The position numbers were made by a program, and so were the translations under genes. The notes beneath the pieces were generated by a model. The model ran no database searches, was not told the origin of the DNA, and worked only from the letters and a program-made list of their open reading frames with translations. From assembly GCF_900119365.1 (NCBI RefSeq), contig NZ_FPJO01000011.1:124001-188000 (forward strand): a stretch of DNA of 64,000 bases. Reading direction: 5' to 3'. The stretch comes from Streptomyces atratus (GTDB lineage Bacteria; Actinomycetota; Actinomycetes; Streptomycetales; Streptomycetaceae). Positions 32,685 to 40,382 of this stretch are shown one piece after another; position 1 is the stretch's first letter, and each line of letters starts with the position of its first letter.

Positions 32685-33572
32685 ATGCCGGACCGACGCC
32701 GCCGCACCGCCTTCCGCCAGCCGCTGCCCGAGCGGACCTCACTGCTGATGCGGGAACGCCAGTCCCCCACGGGCTCCTCTTCCTCTTCTGCCGGCTCGTC
32801 CGGTACGCCGGGCTCCTCCGGCCAGGCGGACGACAACCCGTTCGCCGCGCCGCCCGAGAACCGGCCCGATCAGCCCTGGCAGCCTCGCCGCCCCGCGAAC
32901 ACCGGGAACGGGGACGGCGACGGGAACGGCGACGGATCCCCCGAGGGCGGCTCCTCCGACGACCGGCCGGTCTGGGGCGGCCAGTGGAGCAGCCGGCAGC
33001 CCGGTCGCCAGAGCGGCGGCTTCGGCGGCCGGCCCGGGGGCCAGGGCGGGCCGAACGGCCAGGGCGGACCCCAGGGCAGCCCCGGCGGGCTGCGCTGGGA
33101 CCCCACCGACCCCGCCCAGCGCCGCGCGCGCTACGCGCTGCTCTCCGGCATGTGGGCCTTCTTCTTCGCGCTCTTCGACTTCCCGGAGATCGCCCTGCTG
33201 CTCGGCGCACTCGCCGTGTACTGGGCGATCAGCTCGCTCCGGGCCAAGCCGAAGGGGCCGTCCGAGGCGGCGGCCGAAGGCGCCGGCCAGGCGTCGGGCC
33301 CGGCCCGGACCCCCGGTTCCGCTCCGGCGCCCGGATCCACGCCCGCCGCCCCCGCCGCCCCGAGCGGCGGCCGGCAGCAGACCACGGCCGCCGTCAGCGG
33401 TCTGGTGACGGCGCTGCTGGCGCTCTCGATCGTCGCGACGACGTTCACGGTGCAGCTGGTCTACCGCGACTACTACACCTGCGTGAACGACGCCCTGACC
33501 AAGGCCGGCCAGGTGGCCTGCAACGACCAGCTGCCGAAGCCGTTGGAGCCGTTCTTCGGCGTCAAGAACTAG
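32685..33572 (+). CDS. Hypothetical membrane protein with disordered Gly/Ser/Pro-rich regions
   Basis: The product is up to 295 residues. About 130 residues are disordered (Ser runs, GNGDGDGNGDG, GGQGGPNGQGG). Two adjacent helices follow at about residues 151-184 (MWAFFFALFDFPEIALLLGALAVYWA), then a second disordered Pro/Ala segment and one helix at about 237-258. The tail (YRDYYTCVNDALTKAGQVACNDQ) has two cysteines and is probably extracytoplasmic. The start is uncertain: ATG 32685 lacks a ribosome site, and ATG 32748 (MRERQSPTG) is also plausible. Function is unknown. The 3' end overlaps the convergent gene by 11 bases. Confidence 0.7.
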   Translation: MPDRRRRTAFRQPLPERTSLLMRERQSPTGSSSSSAGSSGTPGSSGQADDNPFAAPPENRPDQPWQPRRPANTGNGDGDGNGDGSPEGGSSDDRPVWGGQWSSRQPGRQSGGFGGRPGGQGGPNGQGGPQGSPGGLRWDPTDPAQRRARYALLSGMWAFFFALFDFPEIALLLGALAVYWAISSLRAKPKGPSEAAAEGAGQASGPARTPGSAPAPGSTPAAPAAPSGGRQQTTAAVSGLVTALLALSIVATTFTVQLVYRDYYTCVNDALTKAGQVACNDQLPKPLEPFFGVKN

Positions 33573-35208
33573 GGTCCTTCGTCCCGGACGGCCCGGCCTC
33601 CCCCGGCCGGGCCGTCCGCTCGTGCCAGGGGTCGGTCGGCAGGAAGTCGTACGGTGCGAAGTCCTCGTCCCCGTCCGGGACAAAGATGCGGGCGGCGGGC
33701 GGCACGGGCGCCGAGGCGGGTGCCGACGCGGCGCCGGTCGCCAGGGAAGCCACGGGCAGGGGCGCGGGCCCGTCTCCCGGCGCCCGCTCCGGCTCCGGCT
33801 CCGGCTTCGCGCCCTTTCCCGACGCCGCCGCGCCCGGAGCCCCGGCCACGTACGCCGCCTCAGCCCTCTCCGCCTCAGCCCCCTCCCCCTCCCCCTCCGC
33901 CGGCACCGCGTCCGCCCGCCGCCACCACGCGCCCCCGTCGGGCTCCCGCAGCCGCCAGGCCCGGAGCAGCAGCGCCGCGGGAACGCCGATCAGCGCCGTC
34001 CACACCAGCGCCGCCGCACCCGTGAGCCACCACACCGGCCCGAACTCCACCAGCGCCCGGGTGCCGAGCGGACCACCGGCCGCCGCCGCCAGCACCGCCG
34101 TACCGGCCCCGCACCCCACCGCAGCGAGGGCGGCCGCCAGAGCGGTCTCCCGCAGGCTCCACGCCTCCGCGCGTGCGGCGTGCGGGGGCGCGGCCCGCCG
34201 TGCCGTGAACCAGGCGACCGTCACCCCGGCCGCGACCGGCACCGCGACGGCCGACCAGTTCAGGACCGTTCCCGGGCCCTCGGCGGGCACCGCGGCCAGC
34301 AACGGGAAGCGGGGCAGCGCCGGACGCCCCGCGAAGGCGATCGGGGTGACCGTGGACGCCGTACCGAGGGCGAAACCCGGCCCCAGCCCGTACGCCGCGC
34401 CCCATACCGCCGCGTTCGGCACCAGCCCCAGCGCGAGCAGGAGCACCGCGACCCGGCCCGCCCAGTCGCCCGAGAGCTGGACGAACGACTGCTGGGCGGA
34501 GTGCGCGTGCCACATCAGCGCCACCGCGACGAGCAGAGCCCCGCCGCCGAACAGCACCGCCACCCCGGCCGCCGCCGACCGCCACACCGTCCCCGCACGC
34601 TCCCTGAACCGGCCGTGCGCCAGCGCCTCGTGCAGACTCACCGGCGCCCAGGACGGCGGCGGGCCGACCGGCCGCCCGGCCGCCGTCCAGACCCCGGCCG
34701 CTGCCGCACCCGCCACCACGACGGCCGACGGAAAGATCAGCGACGGCGGGTGCACGGCCGGCGAGCCACCCCGCCCGTAATACGCGACAACCGCCCCGAC
34801 CAGCAGATATCCGCTGACGACCATGACGAATGCGCCCACCGCGGAAGGCACCGGGCGCCCCTCGTCCGGCACCAGGGCGTCCCGCGCCGCCCGGTGCACC
34901 AGCCACACCGGGACCGCGGCGAGCAGCAGCGGAACGAGGCCCACCGGGGCAGGGACCCCGCTGAGCGTGTCGGTCCTGATCAGCTCGGCGCCGTGGGCGA
35001 GCAGCCAGAGCCCGGCCGCCGCGTGGAGCGCGCCGCCGGGGTTGCTGTCGGAGGCCGGGGAGCCGATCCACAGCGCCAGGACGAGGACGGCGACGGAGCC
35101 CAGCCCGAGCCCGGCCGCAACCGCTCCACGCAGAAGGACGAGGGCCAGCACGGTGGACCGGCCCTGCTCTGCCGACAACGACGTGTTGCCTTCGGTCACT
35201 TGGGTCAC
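33562..35208 (-). CDS. DUF6350 polytopic membrane protein (PerM-like)
   Basis: The product is about 548 residues with roughly ten membrane helices through residue 420. A long acidic Glu/Ala/Pro-rich cytoplasmic tail ends in FVPDGDEDFAPYDFLPTDPWHERTARPG. It fits DUF6350, a family described in actinobacteria as PerM-like and linked to cell division in mycobacteria; that link is family knowledge, not shown here. GTG 35208 (VTQVTEGNTSLSAEQGRS) is my choice, but the ribosome site is poor and the frame is open to 35274. It is divergent from the XRE/sigma-like gene. Confidence 0.78.
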   Translation of the reverse strand: MTQVTEGNTSLSAEQGRSTVLALVLLRGAVAAGLGLGSVAVLVLALWIGSPASDSNPGGALHAAAGLWLLAHGAELIRTDTLSGVPAPVGLVPLLLAAVPVWLVHRAARDALVPDEGRPVPSAVGAFVMVVSGYLLVGAVVAYYGRGGSPAVHPPSLIFPSAVVVAGAAAAGVWTAAGRPVGPPPSWAPVSLHEALAHGRFRERAGTVWRSAAAGVAVLFGGGALLVAVALMWHAHSAQQSFVQLSGDWAGRVAVLLLALGLVPNAAVWGAAYGLGPGFALGTASTVTPIAFAGRPALPRFPLLAAVPAEGPGTVLNWSAVAVPVAAGVTVAWFTARRAAPPHAARAEAWSLRETALAAALAAVGCGAGTAVLAAAAGGPLGTRALVEFGPVWWLTGAAALVWTALIGVPAALLLRAWRLREPDGGAWWRRADAVPAEGEGEGAEAERAEAAYVAGAPGAAASGKGAKPEPEPERAPGDGPAPLPVASLATGAASAPASAPVPPAARIFVPDGDEDFAPYDFLPTDPWHERTARPGEAGPSGTKDPSS

Positions 35209-35324
35209 CGGGCCATGTTCCCAACGACACGCGCTTTTTCCGCGTAACAGGCGAATGGCCGCTGTGTCGCCCAATATGCGTTTATGTACTTTTCTACCCG
35301 GTACAGCCCTGCGGGGGGTCCTTC

Positions 35325-36665
35325 ATGACACAGGGCCCGACCGATATGGCCTCCGCCCACCCGCTCCCCTCCCCCAAGGAGCGACGCAGACTGCGTGAGG
35401 CGAAGTCACTGAGTGAAGAGCAGGTCGCGACGGTGATGGGCGTCACCCGCGCCACGGTCCGGTCCTGGGAGACCGGCCGCACCACGCCCCGGGGGCGGAA
35501 ACGTGAGGCATACGCCAGGCTGATCAATGGCGGCCGGCCGAGCCCGCAGGCCACGCCGCCGAGCGCCCGGACCAAACCGGCCGCTCCGAACACCCGGCCG
35601 AAGGCCGCCGCCAAACGTGCGGCCCGCCCGGCGGCGCCGACGACGATCGCCAGGCTGTCCAAGCCTGTGACGTCCACGAAACCGCCGGCGCCGCCCCCCG
35701 TCGAAGCCACCGGGAGCACCGCCATGGCCCCGACCGAGCCCGGCACCACCCCCGATCCGCCCGGCGCGTCCGCGACGCCCGGACCGGCCCCCACCTCCAA
35801 TGGCGTATCCGCGACGCCCGAACCGGCCCCCGGGACAGAAGCCGGGCTCTCCCCGGCCGAGGCGTTCGATGCCCTGTACAAGCACTCCGCCGCAGCCCTT
35901 TTCCGGCAGGCGTTCCTGCTGACCGGGCGCCGGAACCTCTCCCGGGAGTCCGTCGCACGGGCCTTCGCCCTGGCCTGGGAACGCTGGCCCGAGGTCGCGG
36001 TGGACCGGGACCCGGTGGGCTGGGTGCGGGCCGCCGCGTACGAGTACGCCATGTCGCCGTGGCACCGCCTGCGCCGCACCCACCGCCGGCTGGACCCGCC
36101 ACCGGCCGAGCCGGGTCCGCGCGCCCTGCTCGACGCGCTGCTCGCACTGCCGCCCTCGTACCGAGCCACCCTGCTGCTCTACGACGGTGTCGGACTGGAT
36201 CTGCCGGAGACGGCGGCGGAGACGGAGGCGAGCACCCCGGCGGCGGCGGGCCGGCTGGTGAACGCCCGCGCCGCGGTCGCCGAGCGGCTGCCCGAGCTGG
36301 CGGAGCCCTCCTCGCCGGCCGAGCAGTCGGCGCTCCTGAACGAGCGGCTGGGCGCGCTCGCCCTGGCCCAGCCCTCCGACTCGCTGCCCTCGCCCGTCAT
36401 GGTCCGCACGGACAGCGAGCGCAAGGCCCAGCTGTGGACCCGGGCGGCCGTCTCCTTCACGGTGCTGATCATCGGCCTGACGCTGTTCACGCTGGGTACG
36501 GCCCCGACCCGGTACGAGACTCCGGAGTCGCCCGCCCAGCAGGTCGGCGGGGTGCCGCCGCGCGGCGGTCCGCAGAAGCTGACGCCGCAGGACCTGAAGC
36601 TGCGGAAGAACCTCCACGGCGAGCTCGTACAGGGCCCGGCACGGCTGGTCCCCGGGGTGGGCTGA
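35325..36665 (+). CDS. XRE helix-turn-helix / sigma-like / transmembrane fusion protein
   Basis: The product is 446 residues with an unusual domain order. Residues 18-66 form an XRE-type helix-turn-helix (LSEEQVATVMGVTRATVRSWETGRTTP). Residues 70-175 are a Pro/Ala/Thr-rich linker. Residues 177-250 resemble sigma-factor region 2 (FDALYKHSAAALFRQAFLLTG, then AFALAWERWPEVA and DPVGWVRAAAYEYA). Residues 266-325 resemble a degenerate region 4 (LPPSYRATLLLYDGVGLDL). A single helix lies at 374-391, then a short outside tail. It may be a membrane-tethered regulator evolved from an ECF/SigE-like factor. ATG 35325 follows a GGGGGG-rich ribosome site. Function is inferred from domains only. Confidence 0.78.
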   Translation: MTQGPTDMASAHPLPSPKERRRLREAKSLSEEQVATVMGVTRATVRSWETGRTTPRGRKREAYARLINGGRPSPQATPPSARTKPAAPNTRPKAAAKRAARPAAPTTIARLSKPVTSTKPPAPPPVEATGSTAMAPTEPGTTPDPPGASATPGPAPTSNGVSATPEPAPGTEAGLSPAEAFDALYKHSAAALFRQAFLLTGRRNLSRESVARAFALAWERWPEVAVDRDPVGWVRAAAYEYAMSPWHRLRRTHRRLDPPPAEPGPRALLDALLALPPSYRATLLLYDGVGLDLPETAAETEASTPAAAGRLVNARAAVAERLPELAEPSSPAEQSALLNERLGALALAQPSDSLPSPVMVRTDSERKAQLWTRAAVSFTVLIIGLTLFTLGTAPTRYETPESPAQQVGGVPPRGGPQKLTPQDLKLRKNLHGELVQGPARLVPGVG

Positions 36666-36696
36666 GCCGCGCCGGCGACGCGGAGGAGACACGGAA

Positions 36697-36742
36697 ACGG
36701 CGCGGGTCCGTACCCCTTGATTCGGGTACGGACCCGCGCCGT
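36697..36742. terminator. Bidirectional terminator before sucD
   Basis: The 19-base perfectly complementary arms 36697-36715 and 36724-36742 flank an eight-base loop. It lies between the convergent sigma-like gene and sucD. Confidence 0.8.
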
Positions 36743-36790
36743 CTGTGCGGTGACGCGATACTGCGGTGCTGCTCCGGTGTGGTGGAGCCG

Positions 36791-37675
36791 TCAGGCGCCG
36801 AGGATCTCGCGGGCCAGCTTGGCGGTCTCGGTCGGCGTCTTGCCGACCTTGACGCCGGCGGCCTCGAGGGCCTCCTTCTTCGCCTGGGCGGTGCCGGAGG
36901 AGCCGGAGACGATGGCGCCGGCGTGGCCCATGGTCTTGCCCTCGGGGGCGGTGAAGCCCGCGACGTAGCCGACGACCGGCTTGGTGACGTTGGCCTTGAT
37001 GAAGTCGGCCGCACGCTCCTCGGCGTCGCCGCCGATCTCGCCGATCATCACGATCAGGTCGGTCTCGGGGTCGGCCTCGAACGCCGCGAGGGCGTCGATG
37101 TGCGTCGTACCGATGACCGGGTCGCCACCGATGCCGACGGCGGACGAGAAGCCGATGTCACGGAGCTCGTACATCATCTGGTAGGTCAGCGTGCCGGACT
37201 TGGACACGAGACCGATGCGGCCGGGCTTGGTGATGTCGCCCGGGATGATGCCGGCGTTGGACTGGCCGGGGGTGATCAGGCCGGGGCAGTTCGGGCCGAT
37301 GATCCGGGTCTTGTTGCCCTTCGAGCTCGCGTACGCCCAGAAGGCGGCGGAGTCGTGGACGGCGATGCCCTCGGTGATGACGACCGCGAGGGGGATCTCG
37401 GCGTCGATCGCCTCGACGACGGCGGCCTTCGCGAAGGCCGGCGGCACGAAGAGGACGGACACGTCCGCGCCGGTCTTCTCCATCGCCTCGGCGACGGAGC
37501 CGAAGACGGGTACCTCGGTGCCGTCGAAGTCGACGGACGTGCCGGCCTTGCGCGGGTTCACGCCGCCGACGATGTTGGTGCCGTCACCGAGCATGAGCTT
37601 GGTGTGCTTCATGCCGGTGGCGCCGGTCATCCCCTGGACGATGACCTTGCTGTCCTTGGTGAGGAAGATTGCCAT
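36791..37675 (-). CDS. sucD: Succinyl-CoA synthetase alpha subunit
   Basis: The product is 294 residues. It carries CoA binding (VQGMTGATGMKHTKLML) and the phosphorylated His251 in GKTMGHAGAIVSGSSGTAQAK. IGPNCPGLITPG is also conserved. With SucC it makes succinate plus ATP or GTP from succinyl-CoA. It starts at ATG 37675, 21 bases after the sucC stop, so sucCD is one operon ending at the strong hairpin 36697-36742. Confidence 0.96.
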   Translation of the reverse strand: MAIFLTKDSKVIVQGMTGATGMKHTKLMLGDGTNIVGGVNPRKAGTSVDFDGTEVPVFGSVAEAMEKTGADVSVLFVPPAFAKAAVVEAIDAEIPLAVVITEGIAVHDSAAFWAYASSKGNKTRIIGPNCPGLITPGQSNAGIIPGDITKPGRIGLVSKSGTLTYQMMYELRDIGFSSAVGIGGDPVIGTTHIDALAAFEADPETDLIVMIGEIGGDAEERAADFIKANVTKPVVGYVAGFTAPEGKTMGHAGAIVSGSSGTAQAKKEALEAAGVKVGKTPTETAKLAREILGA

Positions 37676-37696
37676 GGTGTTGGAGTCCCTCGTCCC

Positions 37697-38878
37697 TTAC
37701 TTCGCAGCCGCGGCGAGCTCGGCGGCCTTGTCGGCCGCGCCGTCCATGGTGTCCACGCGCTGAACCAGCGGGTGGTTGGCGTCGGAGAGGATCTTGCGAC
37801 CCAGCTCCGCGTTGTTGCCGTCGAGGCGCACGACCAGCGGCTTGGTGACTTCCTCGCCCTTGGACTTGAGCAGCGCGAGCGCCTGGACGATGCCGTTGGC
37901 GACCTCGTCGCAGGCGGTGATGCCACCGAAGACGTTGACGAAGACGGACTTGACGTCCGGGTCGCCGAGGATGATCTCCAGGCCGTTCGCCATGACCTCG
38001 GCGGAGGCGCCGCCACCGATGTCGAGGAAGTTGGCGGGCTTCACGTTGCCGTGGTTCTCACCGGCGTACGCGACGACGTCCAGGGTCGACATGACCAGAC
38101 CGGCACCGTTGCCGATGATGCCGACCTCGCCGTCGAGCTTGACGTAGTTGAGGTTCTTGGCCTTGGCGGCAGCCTCGAGCGGGTTGGCTGCGGCCTTGTC
38201 CTCGAGGGCCTCGTGCTCGGGCTGACGGAAGTCGGCGTTCTCGTCGAGAGACACCTTGCCGTCGAGCGCGAGGATGTCGCCGGAGGCGACCTTGGCGAGC
38301 GGGTTCACCTCGACGAGGAGCGCGTCCTCGGCGACGAAGGTGTCCCACAGCGTCACCAGGACCTCGGCGACCTTCTCGGCGACCTCGGCCGGGAACTTCG
38401 CCTGGGCGACGATCTCGCGGGCCTTCTCGATGTCGACGCCGTCGACGGCGTTGACCGGGACCTTCGCGAGGGCCTCGGGGGTCTTCTCCGCGACCTCCTC
38501 GATGTCCATGCCGCCCTGCACCGAGGCCATGGCCAGGAAGGTGCGGTTGGTGCGGTCGAGGAGGTACGAGACGTAGTACTCCTCAAGGATCTCCGGCGCG
38601 GTCTCGGCGATCATCACCTTGTGGACCGTGTGGCCCTTGATGTCCATGCCGAGGATGTCGGTCGCGCGGGCGACCGCCTCGTCGGGGGTGGCGGCCAGCT
38701 TGACGCCGCCGGCCTTGCCGCGGCCGCCGACCTTCACCTGTGCCTTGACGACCGACTTGCCGCCCAGCCGCTCGGTCGCCTCGCGGGCTGCCTCAGGCGT
38801 GTCGATGACTTCACCGGCCAGCACCGGTACACCGTGCTTGGCGAAGAGGTCCCTCGCCTGGTACTCGAACAGGTCCAC
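37697..38878 (-). CDS. sucC: Succinyl-CoA synthetase beta subunit
   Basis: The product is 393 residues, an ATP-grasp protein. VDLFEYQARDLFAKHGVPV is the family N-terminus; VVKAQVKVGGRGKAGGVKLA binds nucleotide; LLVEVNPLAKV and ANFLDIGGGASAEVMANGL are the carboxylate/interface signatures. GTG 38878 with AAGGGACGG upstream is used; the frame's extension to 39004 is upstream non-coding DNA. It is the first gene of sucCD. A Crp-like GTG-N6-GTCAC site lies about 185 bases upstream. Confidence 0.96.
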   Translation of the reverse strand: MDLFEYQARDLFAKHGVPVLAGEVIDTPEAAREATERLGGKSVVKAQVKVGGRGKAGGVKLAATPDEAVARATDILGMDIKGHTVHKVMIAETAPEILEEYYVSYLLDRTNRTFLAMASVQGGMDIEEVAEKTPEALAKVPVNAVDGVDIEKAREIVAQAKFPAEVAEKVAEVLVTLWDTFVAEDALLVEVNPLAKVASGDILALDGKVSLDENADFRQPEHEALEDKAAANPLEAAAKAKNLNYVKLDGEVGIIGNGAGLVMSTLDVVAYAGENHGNVKPANFLDIGGGASAEVMANGLEIILGDPDVKSVFVNVFGGITACDEVANGIVQALALLKSKGEEVTKPLVVRLDGNNAELGRKILSDANHPLVQRVDTMDGAADKAAELAAAAK

Positions 38879-38945
38879 GCGCGTCCGTCCCTTAATCAAT
38901 GGTCTCGCGGTTGGTTTTCTGCGTGGGCGTGCCGCGAGAGGCAAC

Positions 38946-38961
38946 GTGACTGCTCTGTCAC
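38946..38961. promoter_or_regulatory. Palindrome upstream of sucC
   Basis: GTGAC-N6-GTCAC has five-base perfect arms, 68 bases before the sucC start. It could be an operator for a Crp/Fnr-type or other dimeric regulator. Confidence 0.35.
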
Positions 38962-39060
38962 TAGGAATGCGCACACGGTGACCCCGGATACGCGGCATGT
39001 CCATCTCGCAGGTTATCCCCGTGGTCCGCAGGACCCTAAATCAGAGATCACACCTGAGCG

Positions 39061-39074
39061 GTGATTACGGTCAC
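39061..39074. promoter_or_regulatory. Crp-type site upstream of sucCD
   Basis: GTGATTACGGTCAC matches the streptomycete Crp consensus GTG-N6-GNCAC as I remember it. It sits in a short run of GTGA/TCAC half sites between the VWA gene stop and sucC. Confidence 0.4.
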
Positions 39075-39119
39075 AGATCACGCCGGTGGCCGTGTGTCAG
39101 TGGACAGAACGGCAGCGTG

Positions 39120-40382
39120 TCAGCGGTGGGCCTCCTTGTCCGGCACGGGAAGCGGCCGCTTCTCGATGGCCGCCGCCATCACCTCCGGGAAGAGGTCCGG
39201 GGTGCATGCGAAGGCCGGTGCGCCCAGGGCCCCGAGCGCGGCGGCGTGCTCGTGGTCGTAGGCGGGCGCGCCCTCGTCGGACAGTGCGAGCAGCGTCACG
39301 AACTGCACGCCGGAAGCCTTCATCGCGGCGACCCGCTTCAGCATCTCGTTGCGTATCCCGCCCTCGTAGAGGTCGCTGATGAGGACGACCACCGTGTCGG
39401 CGGGGCGGGTGATCCTCGACTGGCAGTGGGCGAGCGCGCGGTTGATGTCGGTGCCGCCGCCGAGCTGGGTGCCGAAGAGCACGTCCACCGGGTCGTCGAG
39501 CCGGTCGGTGAGGTCGACCACCGCCGTGTCGAAGACGACGAGCCTGGTCCGCAGGGTGCGCATGGAAGCGAGCACGGCGCCGAAGACGGAGGCGTGCACG
39601 ACGGAGGCGGCCATCGACCCCGACTGGTCGATGCAGAGGATCACGTCCTTCTTCACGGACCGGGCGGCCCGCCCGTAGCCGATGAGCCGTTCGGGGACGA
39701 CGGTGCCGTGCTCGGGGAGGTAGTTCTTGAGGTTGGCCCGGATGGTGCGGTCCCAGTCGATGTCGTGGTGACGGGGACGGCTGATCTTCGCCGAGCGGTC
39801 AAGGGCGCCGGTGAGCGTGGCCCGGGTGCGGGAGGCGAGCCGCTTCTCCAGATCCTCGACGACCTTGCGCACGACCGCTCTCGCGGTCTCCTTCGTCGTC
39901 TCGGGCATGGCCTTGTTGAGCGAGAGGAGCGTGCCCACGAGGTGGACGTCGGCCTCGACCGCCTCCAGCATCTCCGGTTCGAGGAGCAGCGCGGCGAGGC
40001 CGAGCCGGTCGATCGCGTCACGCTGCATGACCTGGACGACGGAGCTGGGGAAGTACGTGCGGATGTCGCCGAGCCAGCGGGCCACGGAGGGGGCGGAGGC
40101 CCCGAGCCCGGCCGAGCGGCTGTTCCTGCCCCGGCCGCCGGGCCTGCCTCCGTCGCCGTACAGCGCGGTCAGTGCGGCGTCCATCGCGGCGTCGCGCCCG
40201 GTGAGGGTGCGGCCGGTGCTCTCCGCGCCGTCCGCGCCCAGGACCAGCCGCCACCGCCGCAGCCGCTCGTCGTTCGCCGGGCCGGTGTGCGTCGACGGTG
40301 GAGTGTGGGCCGGGGCTGGAGTGTGCGCCGGGGGCGGTGTGGTGCCGGCCGTGTCCGCACCCGTGGTCGTGGTCGTGGTCAT
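39120..40382 (-). CDS. VWA domain protein of the MoxR/DUF5682 locus
   Basis: The product is 420 residues. Threonine/proline-rich residues 1-36 precede a helical region (40-240) and a C-terminal von Willebrand A domain. The metal-ion-dependent adhesion site is DQSGSM (252-257), followed by the conserved Thr (GTQLGGGTDINRAL) and Asp (ISDLYEGG). VWA proteins often act with MoxR AAA+ ATPases as metal-insertion or remodelling partners. Its ATG overlaps the DUF5682 stop as ATGA, so it is the third gene of the operon MoxR-DUF5682-VWA. It resembles E. coli YehP by position and domains. Confidence 0.88.
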   Translation of the reverse strand: MTTTTTTGADTAGTTPPPAHTPAPAHTPPSTHTGPANDERLRRWRLVLGADGAESTGRTLTGRDAAMDAALTALYGDGGRPGGRGRNSRSAGLGASAPSVARWLGDIRTYFPSSVVQVMQRDAIDRLGLAALLLEPEMLEAVEADVHLVGTLLSLNKAMPETTKETARAVVRKVVEDLEKRLASRTRATLTGALDRSAKISRPRHHDIDWDRTIRANLKNYLPEHGTVVPERLIGYGRAARSVKKDVILCIDQSGSMAASVVHASVFGAVLASMRTLRTRLVVFDTAVVDLTDRLDDPVDVLFGTQLGGGTDINRALAHCQSRITRPADTVVVLISDLYEGGIRNEMLKRVAAMKASGVQFVTLLALSDEGAPAYDHEHAAALGALGAPAFACTPDLFPEVMAAAIEKRPLPVPDKEAHR

